Origin: Rikenellaceae bacterium
GTDB lineage: Bacteria > Bacteroidota > Bacteroidia > Bacteroidales > Rikenellaceae
Reading direction: 5' to 3'
NCBI GenBank assembly: GCA_017425655.1
Contig: JAFPAT010000091.1
Coordinates: 1-35,407, forward strand
Length of the DNA: 35,407 bases
The notes beneath the pieces were generated by a model. It had not been told where the DNA came from. It did not search any database and was given only the letters and a program-made list of their open reading frames with translations. Each line of letters opens with the position of its first letter. The stretch's first letter is position 1. Shown here in pieces: positions 14,937-24,504 of the stretch. Position numbers and translations under genes: made by a program.

Positions 14937-16988
14937 TTACAACCAGCCGCTTACTGCCTTCTTGCGAACGGTGATATTAAACTTGAACGACTCGCCATTG
15001 CTTGCCGTAATCTTCGCCGAGGTTACGCCCTCCGCAACACCCGAGAAGAGGAGCTTCGCCCCCTCGCTCTTGACCGTTGCCATCGAGGTATTGTCAATTG
15101 TTACCGTATAGGTCAGCTCGTCGCCACCCTCAAAGTAGCGCGACGGAACGACAGCGATCGAACTGCCCTGGGCAATATAGAGATTGGGGAAACTCATCTG
15201 GCGACCTGCGCCCTCGATCGCGGCGAGCAGAGCCCCCGCATCGACCTGACCCGTACCCATCTTACCACGATAGGCGTTTAGATTGATCTGCATCGGCTGA
15301 ATCGGACCGATATCGGCAACGTAGCGCGTATAGGTCTTTGCGCCCGTCTGATACTCGTCAATCGGAGCTGTTGTCGAACAAAGCAACTCGCGCATCTCCG
15401 CTTCGGTGAAGTGGCGACGCAACTGTGCCGCATACGAAATACCGAGAGCCACAACACCCGACACGTGGGGACACGCCATCGACGTACCCTCCATAAATCC
15501 GTAACCACTCGGACTGATGTGGTAAGGCAGGGTCGAAAGAATGCAACCCACCTCGCCGTAGTTATGCTCCTCGTCGATATAGTCGTAGTAGTAATCCTGA
15601 TCGCCACCGGGAGCCGATACCGACGTGCCGGGGCCATAGTTGGTATATACCGCAGCGGTGAAATCGGCCGCCGTAGCTGCCACCGAGATATAATCCTCCG
15701 AAGCTCCGGGATAGCCCGCCATAGGCGCGCTCTCGTTACCACCAGCAAAGATAGCCACACCACCCTCGATCGGGCCATTAGGCGAGCCTGCATTGTGGGT
15801 GAAGTAGTCGAGTGAATTCTTTTCGAGTGGAGCACCTGACTCCCACTCCTCCTGCGAAGCGAAGCCCTGCTCACCCCAATCATAGACATTTGCAGCACCC
15901 GAAACATAGCCCCAACTGCACTGCAACACCACCGCGCCATTATCTGCCGCATACTTAATCGCACGCGCAACAGCCAACGCACTCGAACCTGTATTGCCCG
16001 AGAAGATCTGGCAGACCATAATCTTCACACCGCCACGCGAGCCATCGCCACCAGCCACCGAGCTGATACCGATGCCGTTGTTATTTACGGCCGAGATCAC
16101 ACCCGCAACGTGCGAGCCGTGGCCCGAATCGAAGGCATTATTCCACGTAATTACACCCGTATTCTTCACAAAGTTGTAGCCATAGATATCGCCCGTATAG
16201 CCATTGCCGTCGTTATCTTCGTGCGAATGCCAAACCTCGCCCTCATTTATCCAGATATTATCCTTCAAATCGGGATGCTCGACAAAGATTCCCTCGTCAA
16301 GCACTGCAACGACGACCTGCTCGTCGCCTGCCGAACGCTGCCACGCCTCGGCACACTGCACATCGGCATCGCGCACCGACTTAACCGCACCATCCTTGCA
16401 GAACATATCGCCATTATTGACCAAATGCCACTGCATCGACAGCAGGGGGTCATTCATCACAGCTTCGCCCTCGCCCGCGCGCGTTGTGCCACGCTGCGCA
16501 CGTTGCTCCATTGCCGTCAGTCGCTCGATCGACAGAGGGGTTGCCGTGCGATTATAGGCACGCTTGATTGTGCGATTGAAATCGACACTCTGCACCTCAC
16601 CCAGCGTCGAGAGTTGCTCGGCAACCTGCTCGGCCTTAAAACCTGCACCGAAACGGACAACATACCACTGATGCAGTCCCTCGCGGCGCGTACGCTCCTC
16701 GGTGCGCTCATCAACGGGGAAGACTCGTTCGAGCGAGTAGCTCTTAATCGTCGAAAGTACCTCATCCAATGCGGGTGCGCCACTACGCGTTACTGCGCCG
16801 CGTGTCTGCTCCACCGACGAGATCATATCTGCCACCTCGGGGGTGAATTTCACCAACAGCTCGCCCTCGATATAGGGGGCCGAAATCTGCGGCTCGACAG
16901 GCTTTGGCGCAGGAACATCGCCATCACTGCAGGCAGCAAACGAAAGTGCTGCAACCAACATTAAGCCATATAAAAATCTATATTTCAT
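14937..16988 (-). CDS. Subtilisin-type (S8) serine peptidase lipoprotein
   Basis: The start at 16988 gives a lipoprotein signal ending SFAAC. An ATG at 17009 overlaps the previous stop by one base and would only add seven residues. The 683-residue protein has an N-terminal prodomain (about residues 40-140, with GELLVKF and WYVVRF). The S8 domain has the catalytic triad Asp231 (VLDEG), His290 (GHGSHVAG) and Ser503 (GTSMACPHVSG), with oxyanion Asn418 (AGGNES). The residue after the catalytic Asp is Glu, where Thr or Ser is commonest. The C-terminal 75 residues resemble a bacterial Ig-like (Big2) module. It is the only enzyme in the susC operon and is probably anchored on the cell surface or in the periplasm. 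Confidence 0.92.
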   Translation of the reverse strand: MKYRFLYGLMLVAALSFAACSDGDVPAPKPVEPQISAPYIEGELLVKFTPEVADMISSVEQTRGAVTRSGAPALDEVLSTIKSYSLERVFPVDERTEERTRREGLHQWYVVRFGAGFKAEQVAEQLSTLGEVQSVDFNRTIKRAYNRTATPLSIERLTAMEQRAQRGTTRAGEGEAVMNDPLLSMQWHLVNNGDMFCKDGAVKSVRDADVQCAEAWQRSAGDEQVVVAVLDEGIFVEHPDLKDNIWINEGEVWHSHEDNDGNGYTGDIYGYNFVKNTGVITWNNAFDSGHGSHVAGVISAVNNNGIGISSVAGGDGSRGGVKIMVCQIFSGNTGSSALAVARAIKYAADNGAVVLQCSWGYVSGAANVYDWGEQGFASQEEWESGAPLEKNSLDYFTHNAGSPNGPIEGGVAIFAGGNESAPMAGYPGASEDYISVAATAADFTAAVYTNYGPGTSVSAPGGDQDYYYDYIDEEHNYGEVGCILSTLPYHISPSGYGFMEGTSMACPHVSGVVALGISYAAQLRRHFTEAEMRELLCSTTAPIDEYQTGAKTYTRYVADIGPIQPMQINLNAYRGKMGTGQVDAGALLAAIEGAGRQMSFPNLYIAQGSSIAVVPSRYFEGGDELTYTVTIDNTSMATVKSEGAKLLFSGVAEGVTSAKITASNGESFKFNITVRKKAVSGWL

Positions 16989-17008
16989 ATCTTTATTCGT
17001 TTTTCGCA

Positions 17009-18637
17009 TTACTCCTCTTCACCCGTAGGCTTCTGCTTGAAGGGATAGACCTCATAGTAATAGTTCAGATTGGCAGGCTCGTTCTCAAACATCGCCTGAC
17101 GACCATTTTGCGCACGACCCTCCTGCTGGAAGACAAGGCTGTAAGGCACCCACCAATCCAACGCCGGATGATACAACAACCAATCGGGCAACTTACCATA
17201 CAGACGATTAAAATTGATCGCAAAACGTTTGGTCGAGGGCATAACCTTCTTGATGCGATTATCGACCAGGAACTGCGGCAAGGTATCGACAGCGTCGATC
17301 TCCTCCTGCGTATAGTACGGCACCTCGGGATCATCCTCGAAGGTGGGCAATTCGCCCTGCAAATAATTAACCGACAGAACCAGAGTATCCAGATCCCACT
17401 TAATCAGATCGACCGGGAACTTCTCCTCTTCGACAAAGCCGCCCAGATCGGTACGCGACGTGTTGCTCAAATCATAGACCAGGCTGCGCTGATTGGCATT
17501 CAGCACGAGCGTGCGCAACTTGGGGAAGTTCTCCTTGGTCAGCACCTCGGGCACACGCTGGAAGTTATTGGAACAGAAGTTTGCATGCTCCAAATTCTTC
17601 AAGTTGGCAAGGCTCTTCGGAAGATCTATAAGACCATAGCTACCTACGGTCAGACGTTTGAGTTGGGTCAATTCCGAGATCTCATCGCCCAATTCGAGAT
17701 TAAGCATAAAGGTATTGGTGTTACCAAAGATGTAAATCTCCTCGGCCGCCGTCAAATAGCGAATCTCATAGGGCAACTTCTCGCGTGTATTGAAGAGCAC
17801 CATCTCGACCGAGCGAACACGACCGACCTTCTCGGGCGTGCAGCCCTCCATCGACTCCTCCCACAAGCGAACATTGCTCCACTCGGTCATCGGAGTCGAA
17901 GAGTCCCACATCGTATATATGCCCAACGAGCGCGCGATGCAGAGCAGAGCCACCGAGTCGCCCTCGCGACTATTCTCGACGATAGGCTCGGCAGCCGCCT
18001 GGCAAACATTAAGTGCATCCTGACGATTCATCGTAACCTCACTCTTGGGACGGAACATAACCTCGGCCAGACGTTCGCGAGGCGAGTTGTTGATGTCCCA
18101 ATTGAAGCGCACCTTGACTTCGCGCGGACGCACGCCGCGATCGAGCGTCAGCTTATAGCTCTCATTGGTCAGCCAATTGGCATTATCGGGTACAACCACA
18201 TCGAAATCGACATTTGCGCGCACCTTGACATCGAAATAACGCGAGCCGTACTCCTCGAAATTCGCGACCTCGATCGACTGCTCATCAACCTCGATCGAAT
18301 AGGGGAAACCGCGCTGCTCGATGGTAATATCGCGGCTCTCCCACGTACGCGTATTCTCGATACGCACCACGCCCGTACGGGGCGAAGCGGTCAGAGCCGA
18401 GTCGATAATAATCTTACAGGGTGTCGAGCCGCGACCATTGGCGGGCGAAACCGTAATCCAGGGATCATCGGTCGATGCAATCCAATCGTCGCCCGACGAG
18501 AGTTGCACGATCTCCGTACCTCCCGCCTCGCCAATCTCGATCTGCGAGCGATCCATTTCAAAGTCGATCGGCTCATTACCATTGTCGCAAGCAACCGCCA
18601 AAAGGGCTGCTGCGAAGATTGAGATATATCTTTTCAT
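17009..18637 (-). CDS. BACON-domain and leucine-rich repeat lipoprotein
   Basis: The start at 18637 gives MKRYISIFAAALLAVAC, a lipoprotein signal with Cys17. Residues from about 30 to 110 form a BACON domain (WIASTDDPWITVSPANGRG, then VVRIENTR and ITIEQRG). A second such sandwich may cover about 115-190. The C-terminal half has degenerate leucine-rich repeats (LTQLKRLTVGSYGLIDLPKSLANLKNLEHANF and following). BACON domains sit in surface proteins of Bacteroidota gut systems and may bind carbohydrate or mucin. LRRs suggest protein binding. The stop codon overlaps the ATG at 17009 of the protease frame, so the two genes are tightly linked. Confidence 0.8.
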   Translation of the reverse strand: MKRYISIFAAALLAVACDNGNEPIDFEMDRSQIEIGEAGGTEIVQLSSGDDWIASTDDPWITVSPANGRGSTPCKIIIDSALTASPRTGVVRIENTRTWESRDITIEQRGFPYSIEVDEQSIEVANFEEYGSRYFDVKVRANVDFDVVVPDNANWLTNESYKLTLDRGVRPREVKVRFNWDINNSPRERLAEVMFRPKSEVTMNRQDALNVCQAAAEPIVENSREGDSVALLCIARSLGIYTMWDSSTPMTEWSNVRLWEESMEGCTPEKVGRVRSVEMVLFNTREKLPYEIRYLTAAEEIYIFGNTNTFMLNLELGDEISELTQLKRLTVGSYGLIDLPKSLANLKNLEHANFCSNNFQRVPEVLTKENFPKLRTLVLNANQRSLVYDLSNTSRTDLGGFVEEEKFPVDLIKWDLDTLVLSVNYLQGELPTFEDDPEVPYYTQEEIDAVDTLPQFLVDNRIKKVMPSTKRFAINFNRLYGKLPDWLLYHPALDWWVPYSLVFQQEGRAQNGRQAMFENEPANLNYYYEVYPFKQKPTGEEE

Positions 18638-18664
18638 ATTCATACTCATCACATTTTAAGGCGG

Positions 18665-21310
18665 TTAGTTCAACATAGCATCGCAATTAATAATATTCTG
18701 CGACTTGTCGTAGAGCAAGATGTAGGCACCAACCGACCAGGCATAGCAGATATCCGACGCATCGAAGATGATATTCGGGTTGTCGCTGATATCGAGATAG
18801 TAGCAGAGCGTCGAGATCGTATCCTCGATCTTACGCAGGTCGTTCGAACCGAGGTACAAACCGCGCAAACCCACGTGCTGATAGATACCCGTAGGCCACT
18901 CGCGCAGACAGCGTTCGCCCTTCTCGTTGCGCTGCGAGCGGATTGCAAAGACCGTAAGACCTGCGCAATCAAGCGGCTCGTAGGGGAACTCACTGAAATT
19001 GTTGAACGAGATGTCCAGACCATAGAAATAGGGCATATTGCCGGCGTGGAACTCGTGCGGAATATCCGTAAGATTGTTATACGAGAGGTCGAGCGACTGC
19101 AAGAAGATCGAATTCTCGTAGGTAAATGCCCCTTCGGGAATCTCATCGAGGTTGCAGGCTCGCAAGATGACATACTCGACCAGCGAGTTACTCTTTGCAA
19201 TTGCCGTAGGATATTTGGTCAGCAACGGATTTGCGGCCAGCGTCAGTGTATTAACCCTGATACCCTTGTACGAGCCATCCTCCTCGCCCTCGAAGCCATC
19301 AATCTGGTTACCCGAGAAATCGACCGAGACCATCGTGAAACGGCTATCGGCCGAGAAGATATTGGGCACCTTCTTCAAGCGGTTATATCGTATCGAGAAG
19401 TTCTCGACATCGTCATAGTTACAGAAATAGCCCTCCTCGTCGCGAGGCAACGACTCAATCAGATTGTTATCGAGATAGAGCTGAACGGGAGCGACATTCT
19501 TGCCCAGCGGATGCAGCACCGAAATCTTATTGAATGCCAAATCGAGCAGACCGATGTGTTGCATATTCGAGAACGATGCGGGAAGCTCCTCAAGGTTGTT
19601 CTGACGAGCGTAGAGAATCTGAATCTTCTCACGTGCAGGGCCCTTTGCCAACGCATCAAGACCGGCATAGATCTCCTCGGCCGACCACTGCGCATTGTTC
19701 GACAGATTGAGCGACACCAGCTCCGGCATCTGGGTAATAGCCATTGGGAAGTGGGTCATCTTCGGGCAGTTATAGATTTCGATGTCGGTACACGAAGTGA
19801 GATTTGCCATCTCTTCGGGCAACGACTCGATCTCGCTATTGGCGATATAGAAGATCTCAAGTTTGGTCAGATTGCCAATCTCGGCAGGCAGCGAACGCAG
19901 ACCGTTGTTGAGCGTACCGTGATTGGTATCGTAGAGGTTGATCTGCTTCTGCTCACCACTCTTCACGTCGATAATTTCGCTCTCGCTCTTTGTTTGATAG
20001 AGCGACGTTGCAGGGATCGAGATACCCTTCTCGGCCAGTGCGCGGGCACAAGGCTCCGAGAACTGTGTCGCGGTGTGAATTTTTTGCAGATACTCCTTAT
20101 GGTACTCCATACGATTGCGGCGACGCTCCGAAATAGTTACATCGTTTGCCGTCGGATCGTATGTGAACAGATTTACGTCATTGTGGTTACCCAGATATAG
20201 CTCAACCATCTCGGTCAATTGACCGATTGCAGGCGACATATCTCCCGAGAAGGCAAAATCGCTCAAATCGAGACGAGCTACACGACCATTCGGGTGCAAC
20301 TGAACACCCGGCTGATCGCCCCACAGATCGGGATCTTTATTGAAATCCCAATTGGCTCCCGTCGGGAAACTTTCACCCACATAGTACCAACTCTCGCCAT
20401 TCAGGCTCTCCCATATCGAGCGCAGGGCATAATAATCTTTGAGGTATTCGTTCGTAGCACTAATCTCGACGGGGACATTTGCTTCGGTCGTGCGATTATC
20501 CTCAACCGTAAAATCGCTGCCTGCGATATTATTCATCGCGTCGAGCACCATGCCACTCTCATCATAAGCCACCAACGAGGTAATGCGATAGTTGCCCGCC
20601 GTAAGCGACAGCGTCGTATCGCACTCGATCGACGAGGTCTGGTAGCCATTCTCCTCATTGTCCGACTCGTCGAAATGGATCGAGAAGGTTCCTTTCAGCT
20701 TCTCGAAGGTTGTGCGGACATTGGTCGTCTTGTTAAGCACCGTAAGATTAACTCGGCGGATTTCATCGAAGGTATATTCGCCCTCTTCGCTTGCACGTGT
20801 AGCCTCCGGCTCCGAGAATCTCTTCACCAACGTAAAGCGCACCGATCCACGCGGAGTAACATTGACCGTAAGGTCGGCCATCGACAGACCGCCTTCCGTA
20901 ACCTTGATTGTGGTCGAAGCGGTTGGGGCACCGTTATAGATCGGCTGGTCGTCGGCATCGAAAAGCGTAAATGTAACGATCTGATACTCGCCCGTCAGCA
21001 ACTTCAATTTATCGCTGCGCAGACCAAATTCGGCTGCGCCCTCGGCACCTGCCGAAAGGGTCATCGTCTGTGCCAGCGTCGTTTCGCCATAGGCAAGCAT
21101 AACTCGCACCTTGCAAGCCTCCGAAAGGTAGTCGAGCATCGGCTTAACAGCGCGCGTCTGCTCGGCATCATACGAGGCAGCTTTGAATAATCGGAATTGA
21201 ACGTAGCCATAGTTCGGTTCGCGATTGTCGATCTGCTCATCTTCCGAGCAGCTCACAAATGCGAGTGCCAAAAATGCAAGGCATACGGTAAATCTGTATA
21301 ATAGTTTCAT
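18665..21310 (-). CDS. Large leucine-rich repeat lipoprotein (DUF4458-like N-terminus)
   Basis: The start at 21310 gives MKLLYRFTVCLAFLALAFVSC with a lipobox Cys at residue 21. A 15-residue extension to 21355 would hide the signal. The 881-residue protein opens with two fimbrillin- or DUF4458-like sandwiches (about residues 35-290; YGYVQFRLFKA, GSVRFTLVKRF). A segment typical of these proteins follows, ALRSIWESLNGESWYYVG. The rest, from about residue 350, is a long LRR array with units such as LPAEIGNLTKLEIFYIANSEIESLPEEMANLTS. Such a curved surface is suited to protein-protein contact. It sits 27 bases before the BACON-LRR gene and after a terminator-like hairpin that may lower its expression relative to susC and susD. 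Confidence 0.8.
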   Translation of the reverse strand: MKLLYRFTVCLAFLALAFVSCSEDEQIDNREPNYGYVQFRLFKAASYDAEQTRAVKPMLDYLSEACKVRVMLAYGETTLAQTMTLSAGAEGAAEFGLRSDKLKLLTGEYQIVTFTLFDADDQPIYNGAPTASTTIKVTEGGLSMADLTVNVTPRGSVRFTLVKRFSEPEATRASEEGEYTFDEIRRVNLTVLNKTTNVRTTFEKLKGTFSIHFDESDNEENGYQTSSIECDTTLSLTAGNYRITSLVAYDESGMVLDAMNNIAGSDFTVEDNRTTEANVPVEISATNEYLKDYYALRSIWESLNGESWYYVGESFPTGANWDFNKDPDLWGDQPGVQLHPNGRVARLDLSDFAFSGDMSPAIGQLTEMVELYLGNHNDVNLFTYDPTANDVTISERRRNRMEYHKEYLQKIHTATQFSEPCARALAEKGISIPATSLYQTKSESEIIDVKSGEQKQINLYDTNHGTLNNGLRSLPAEIGNLTKLEIFYIANSEIESLPEEMANLTSCTDIEIYNCPKMTHFPMAITQMPELVSLNLSNNAQWSAEEIYAGLDALAKGPAREKIQILYARQNNLEELPASFSNMQHIGLLDLAFNKISVLHPLGKNVAPVQLYLDNNLIESLPRDEEGYFCNYDDVENFSIRYNRLKKVPNIFSADSRFTMVSVDFSGNQIDGFEGEEDGSYKGIRVNTLTLAANPLLTKYPTAIAKSNSLVEYVILRACNLDEIPEGAFTYENSIFLQSLDLSYNNLTDIPHEFHAGNMPYFYGLDISFNNFSEFPYEPLDCAGLTVFAIRSQRNEKGERCLREWPTGIYQHVGLRGLYLGSNDLRKIEDTISTLCYYLDISDNPNIIFDASDICYAWSVGAYILLYDKSQNIINCDAMLN

Positions 21311-21380
21311 TTTTTGAATAAAAACTGTTCGTTCAAAAAACTCGAAAAATCTCAATTAAAAACTCTCTTCATCGTTTATG

Positions 21381-21431
21381 AAAAATTTGGGGAGCACCCC
21401 GCCCCGACTCCGTGTGCGGGGCACTCTCCAA
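21381..21431 (-). terminator. Intra-operon terminator or attenuator hairpin
   Basis: On the minus strand, sixteen bases at 21431-21416 pair with sixteen at 21402-21387. There is one mismatch and two G-T wobbles around a GC-rich core of six pairs. ATTTTT follows directly. It lies between the DUF5003-like gene and the LRR gene, with no promoter box visible behind it, so read-through must supply the distal genes. Confidence 0.75.
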
Positions 21432-21449
21432 AAATTTTCTGCAAATGGG

Positions 21450-23483
21450 CTACTCGGTGTAGTTGAACACGCAGTACAGATAAACAACCATATCATTGCC
21501 AGCGTGGTAAGTAATATGGCCCTTTGCGTAATCCTCTTCGGGGTTCATCATAACCTGTGTGCCACCCTCAACCTGCTGGGTCGAAAGCCACGACTCCGAA
21601 GGATAGCAGAATGACTGATTGTACGACGGCATCAGCAGAAGTGCTTGAGCACCCATTGCCGAAGTGTAGGTCAGTCGATACTGCAAAACGCCCATATAGT
21701 TGTTCTCGGCACTGAAATCGGGATCGCCTTCAACAACCTTCTCCAATTTGGCACCATACATCTCTGCTGCTGCAGGATCGACAAACTTAACCTCGCCCGA
21801 AACCTCGGGAACGTACATATAGTTGGGATCCAATACGCAGTAGATCAGCGCGTATGCCTCATCGTTCTCGTCGTAGAAGACGATCGTAGCCTCATTCTCG
21901 CCGTCCCAGCCTGCCTGCGTGTTGGGGAACAAACCATTCGCGGGATCGTCGCCCAGACGCATACGAACCTTATAGCCATTGGTCAGACCCTTGTACTCCT
22001 CACTCTTTTCGAGCGTGATCCAGCAGGTCGAGAGGTCATAAGTCGAGCTGCTAGCGCCATCGAAACCGTAGATCTCGTAGCGCGAGAAGGGCTTCGAGAA
22101 GATCAGATCGTCGCCCGAATCATTCGAACGATAGGTCAGCTTATAGGCGTTGGGAATCTTTGTCCAAGCGCCCTGCCAGGGCCAAGAGCCCGCAGCCAAT
22201 TCAGCGAAATCGGCCGTGAAAGCGTGCATCGTCTCGATATCGTTAGCGTAGATTACGCCCTTATCCTCTGCCGCTGCGGGAGCCTCCTGCTTGATGTGGC
22301 TAACGACGTACTTCTCGTACTCGGCCTTCAAAGCGGTACCCTCCGAGTTGAACAGATCAAGATCGGGATCCGAAATTTTCGCAACCTCGGTGCGGGGCAG
22401 AGCCACCAACATAGCCTCACGCTCGGCAGTTGTAGCCTCAACATTAACCAAGAACTTGCGATTCCAAACGCCTGCAGCATCAGCTGCTGCGTCCCACTCA
22501 TCAACCCACTCGATCTGAATCCAATCGCAGTAAGGCGATGTGGTGTAGAGGTACTCGCCCGACTTCGCTACTTTGTAGAGCTCGGCACCCTTCGGAGCGA
22601 TCATCGATGCAATTGCACCCGCCTCGATATATTCATCGGTCGAAGCGTTGTAGAAGTATCCCTCGGCATTGAACAAAATCGACGGAGAGATGCTAACCTG
22701 GCAGAATGCCTCGCAAGCGGGCATATTAACGGTCAGCTTACCAGCCTCAACAGGTGCGCTCTCGTTAGCCAGATCGTTGATTACCAACTCAACGCTTTCG
22801 GCAGCAAAGGGATAAGCCTCCTGCTCGGTACGAACAAAGATCTCGGTACGACCAGCCTCGCCCGTGGTGGTCGAAGGATTCAACCACGCAGGCAGCTCGC
22901 CACCAATTGCCCACTTGAAGTTGGTTTCAACAACGATGCGGTGCATATACTGCTCGTTGTGCCACAAGAAATCGAGTGTCTTAACAGGAGTCGAGCCATA
23001 GACATACGCGCCCTCGGCATCGGTCTTGAAATCGACATTTGCCTCATCGTACTCGGCAACATAGATATTGAGCGTACGAGCCAGCTTCTGACGAGTCAGT
23101 TTTGCAATAATCTGCGTCTTGCCACCCATTGTGAGCGACACCTCGCACGTACGATCGTTATCAAACTCGTCGATCTCGGCAGCTTTGATCTTGATCTGCT
23201 GCTGACCAGCCTTACCGGTCATCGAAAGCTGACCCGCTGCATCAACAAGCGAGAAATATTGTGCGGCCTCGGTCGGAATCGACACCTTCCAATCCATATT
23301 GGGATTGATCGAAAGGGTGTAGGTCTCGCCACTCTTAACCACCTTCTCAACTTTCGTCGGGAAATTGGGAGTTACGGGGGTCGGTTCGGGTTCAGGGGTA
23401 GGATCATCACCACAACCGGTCGTAACAACCGCCGCAGCCATCATCAGCAGGGCGGTAATTTGACGAAAAATGTTCTTTTTCAT
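21450..23483 (-). CDS. Large surface lipoprotein of the Sus-like locus (DUF5003-like)
   Basis: The 677-residue protein has a lipoprotein signal with lipobox TTGC (Cys24) and a Pro/Glu/Thr linker (PTPEPEPTPVTP) that would hold it off the membrane. The first 300 residues look like tandem BACON or Ig-like sandwiches (SGETYTLSINPNMDWKVSIPTEA, then WAIGGELPAWLNPSTTTGEAG). The C-terminal part is rich in aromatic residues and Asp/Asn, with no enzyme signature. I recall DUF5003 proteins at this place next to SusC/SusD in Bacteroidales, but could not check it. By position it is a surface ligand-binding protein analogous to SusF. The gene follows the SusE-position lipoprotein by 79 bases. Confidence 0.65.
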   Translation of the reverse strand: MKKNIFRQITALLMMAAAVVTTGCGDDPTPEPEPTPVTPNFPTKVEKVVKSGETYTLSINPNMDWKVSIPTEAAQYFSLVDAAGQLSMTGKAGQQQIKIKAAEIDEFDNDRTCEVSLTMGGKTQIIAKLTRQKLARTLNIYVAEYDEANVDFKTDAEGAYVYGSTPVKTLDFLWHNEQYMHRIVVETNFKWAIGGELPAWLNPSTTTGEAGRTEIFVRTEQEAYPFAAESVELVINDLANESAPVEAGKLTVNMPACEAFCQVSISPSILFNAEGYFYNASTDEYIEAGAIASMIAPKGAELYKVAKSGEYLYTTSPYCDWIQIEWVDEWDAAADAAGVWNRKFLVNVEATTAEREAMLVALPRTEVAKISDPDLDLFNSEGTALKAEYEKYVVSHIKQEAPAAAEDKGVIYANDIETMHAFTADFAELAAGSWPWQGAWTKIPNAYKLTYRSNDSGDDLIFSKPFSRYEIYGFDGASSSTYDLSTCWITLEKSEEYKGLTNGYKVRMRLGDDPANGLFPNTQAGWDGENEATIVFYDENDEAYALIYCVLDPNYMYVPEVSGEVKFVDPAAAEMYGAKLEKVVEGDPDFSAENNYMGVLQYRLTYTSAMGAQALLLMPSYNQSFCYPSESWLSTQQVEGGTQVMMNPEEDYAKGHITYHAGNDMVVYLYCVFNYTE

Positions 23484-23562
23484 AAACGATTGTTTCTATT
23501 AATTGTAAATTTTAAGAGTTGTTTCTTAACTGTTTGTTTCGTTCTTCGTTCGATTAGGCGGA

Positions 23563-24486
23563 CTACATACCCTCTTCGCGTTGCAGACGCTCGGCCTCCT
23601 CGTCGCTCACCCACTCAAAGACGTTGTAGAAGTGGCCGACATCGCCAACAAGTTTGCCCAGATTCTCGACATAGGCGTAGAGCCACAGCACCATAAATCG
23701 CTGACAAGAGTTGTAATACGACTCATAATAGGGGCTCGTTGCACCCAGCAGATGATTATCGCCGTGAATCATACCGAAGACCATCTCCTCGCTGCAAAGT
23801 GTCTGACCCTTATCCATCACAACAAAGGGCTTTGCAGGGTCGCTCGCATCGAAACGCACCTTGACATCATAACCGTCATAGAAGCAGTTGCGAATGATGA
23901 TCGTATTCTCCTCGGTGGGATGTTTCTCACAATGGACCAGACGCTGATACGAGAGATTCTCACCCGGATAGTTATAAAGCAGCAGCGATGACATCACGCA
24001 CCAACCCGTAAAGTTATTCACATCAAACGGACAGCTCTTATACATCACCACCTTCGTCGTTGAGCCATTGGGATAGAGCTCCCACTCCAACTGCTCGGGC
24101 ATCACCAATCGCAGCACAAAGCCGAGCGAATCGGCCGCCTCGATCTGATCGTAGTGGCCACGCACAAGCACATCTGCCGCCATCTCGCCCGCAGGGATCG
24201 TAACCGAGTTCGAGCAGAGCGAATAGTGTAGGCCCTCAACGGCATTGCTACCCTTATCGATAATCTCAACGCCGAACGTGCGGTCGTAGTCGCACTTTAC
24301 GGTCGAAGCTACCGTAACAGCAAAGGCCTCGCCATCGGCCAACACCATATTGGTCGAGATCGAATCGGCAAACATCACATATTCGGGTCCCGAATAGGTA
24401 ACATACTCCTCCTCGCACGACACAGCGCCCAATGCGAGGGCAACCATTGCCACAAATGTCGAAATATATTTAATGAACTTTTTCAT
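23563..24486 (-). CDS. SusE-position lipoprotein (DUF4984/DUF4843-like)
   Basis: The start at 24486 gives MKKFIKYISTFVAMVALALGAVSC with a lipobox Cys at residue 24. A two-residue longer start is possible. The 307-residue protein has an N-terminal Calx-beta-like sandwich (GPEYVMFADS, VTVASTVKCDYDRTFGVEI, EGLHYSLCSNSVTIPAG). A C-terminal domain begins near residue 155 (CPFDVNNFTGWCVM) and includes a DGYDVKVRFD strand. The pattern fits DUF4843 or DUF4984 lipoproteins found right after susD. It probably helps the SusC/D complex bind ligand at the surface. It begins 18 bases after the susD stop. Confidence 0.65.
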   Translation of the reverse strand: MKKFIKYISTFVAMVALALGAVSCEEEYVTYSGPEYVMFADSISTNMVLADGEAFAVTVASTVKCDYDRTFGVEIIDKGSNAVEGLHYSLCSNSVTIPAGEMAADVLVRGHYDQIEAADSLGFVLRLVMPEQLEWELYPNGSTTKVVMYKSCPFDVNNFTGWCVMSSLLLYNYPGENLSYQRLVHCEKHPTEENTIIIRNCFYDGYDVKVRFDASDPAKPFVVMDKGQTLCSEEMVFGMIHGDNHLLGATSPYYESYYNSCQRFMVLWLYAYVENLGKLVGDVGHFYNVFEWVSDEEAERLQREEGM

Positions 24487-24504
24487 AGTCATCTGTTTAT
24501 CATT

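Noticed and set aside
18665..20100. Repeated short DNA words that might suggest a repeat array
   Set aside because: They come from the leucine-rich repeat codons of the lipoprotein. There are no identical repeats with uniform spacers, so this is not a CRISPR array.
21645..23696. Long open frame of 683 codons on the + strand, and similar ones at 16904-18622 and 18875-20200
   Set aside because: They are antisense to convincing lipoprotein genes with signal peptides and known domains. The codon usage of this genome leaves few stops on the opposite strand, and the translated products are rich in Arg, His, Ile and Leu with no domain pattern.
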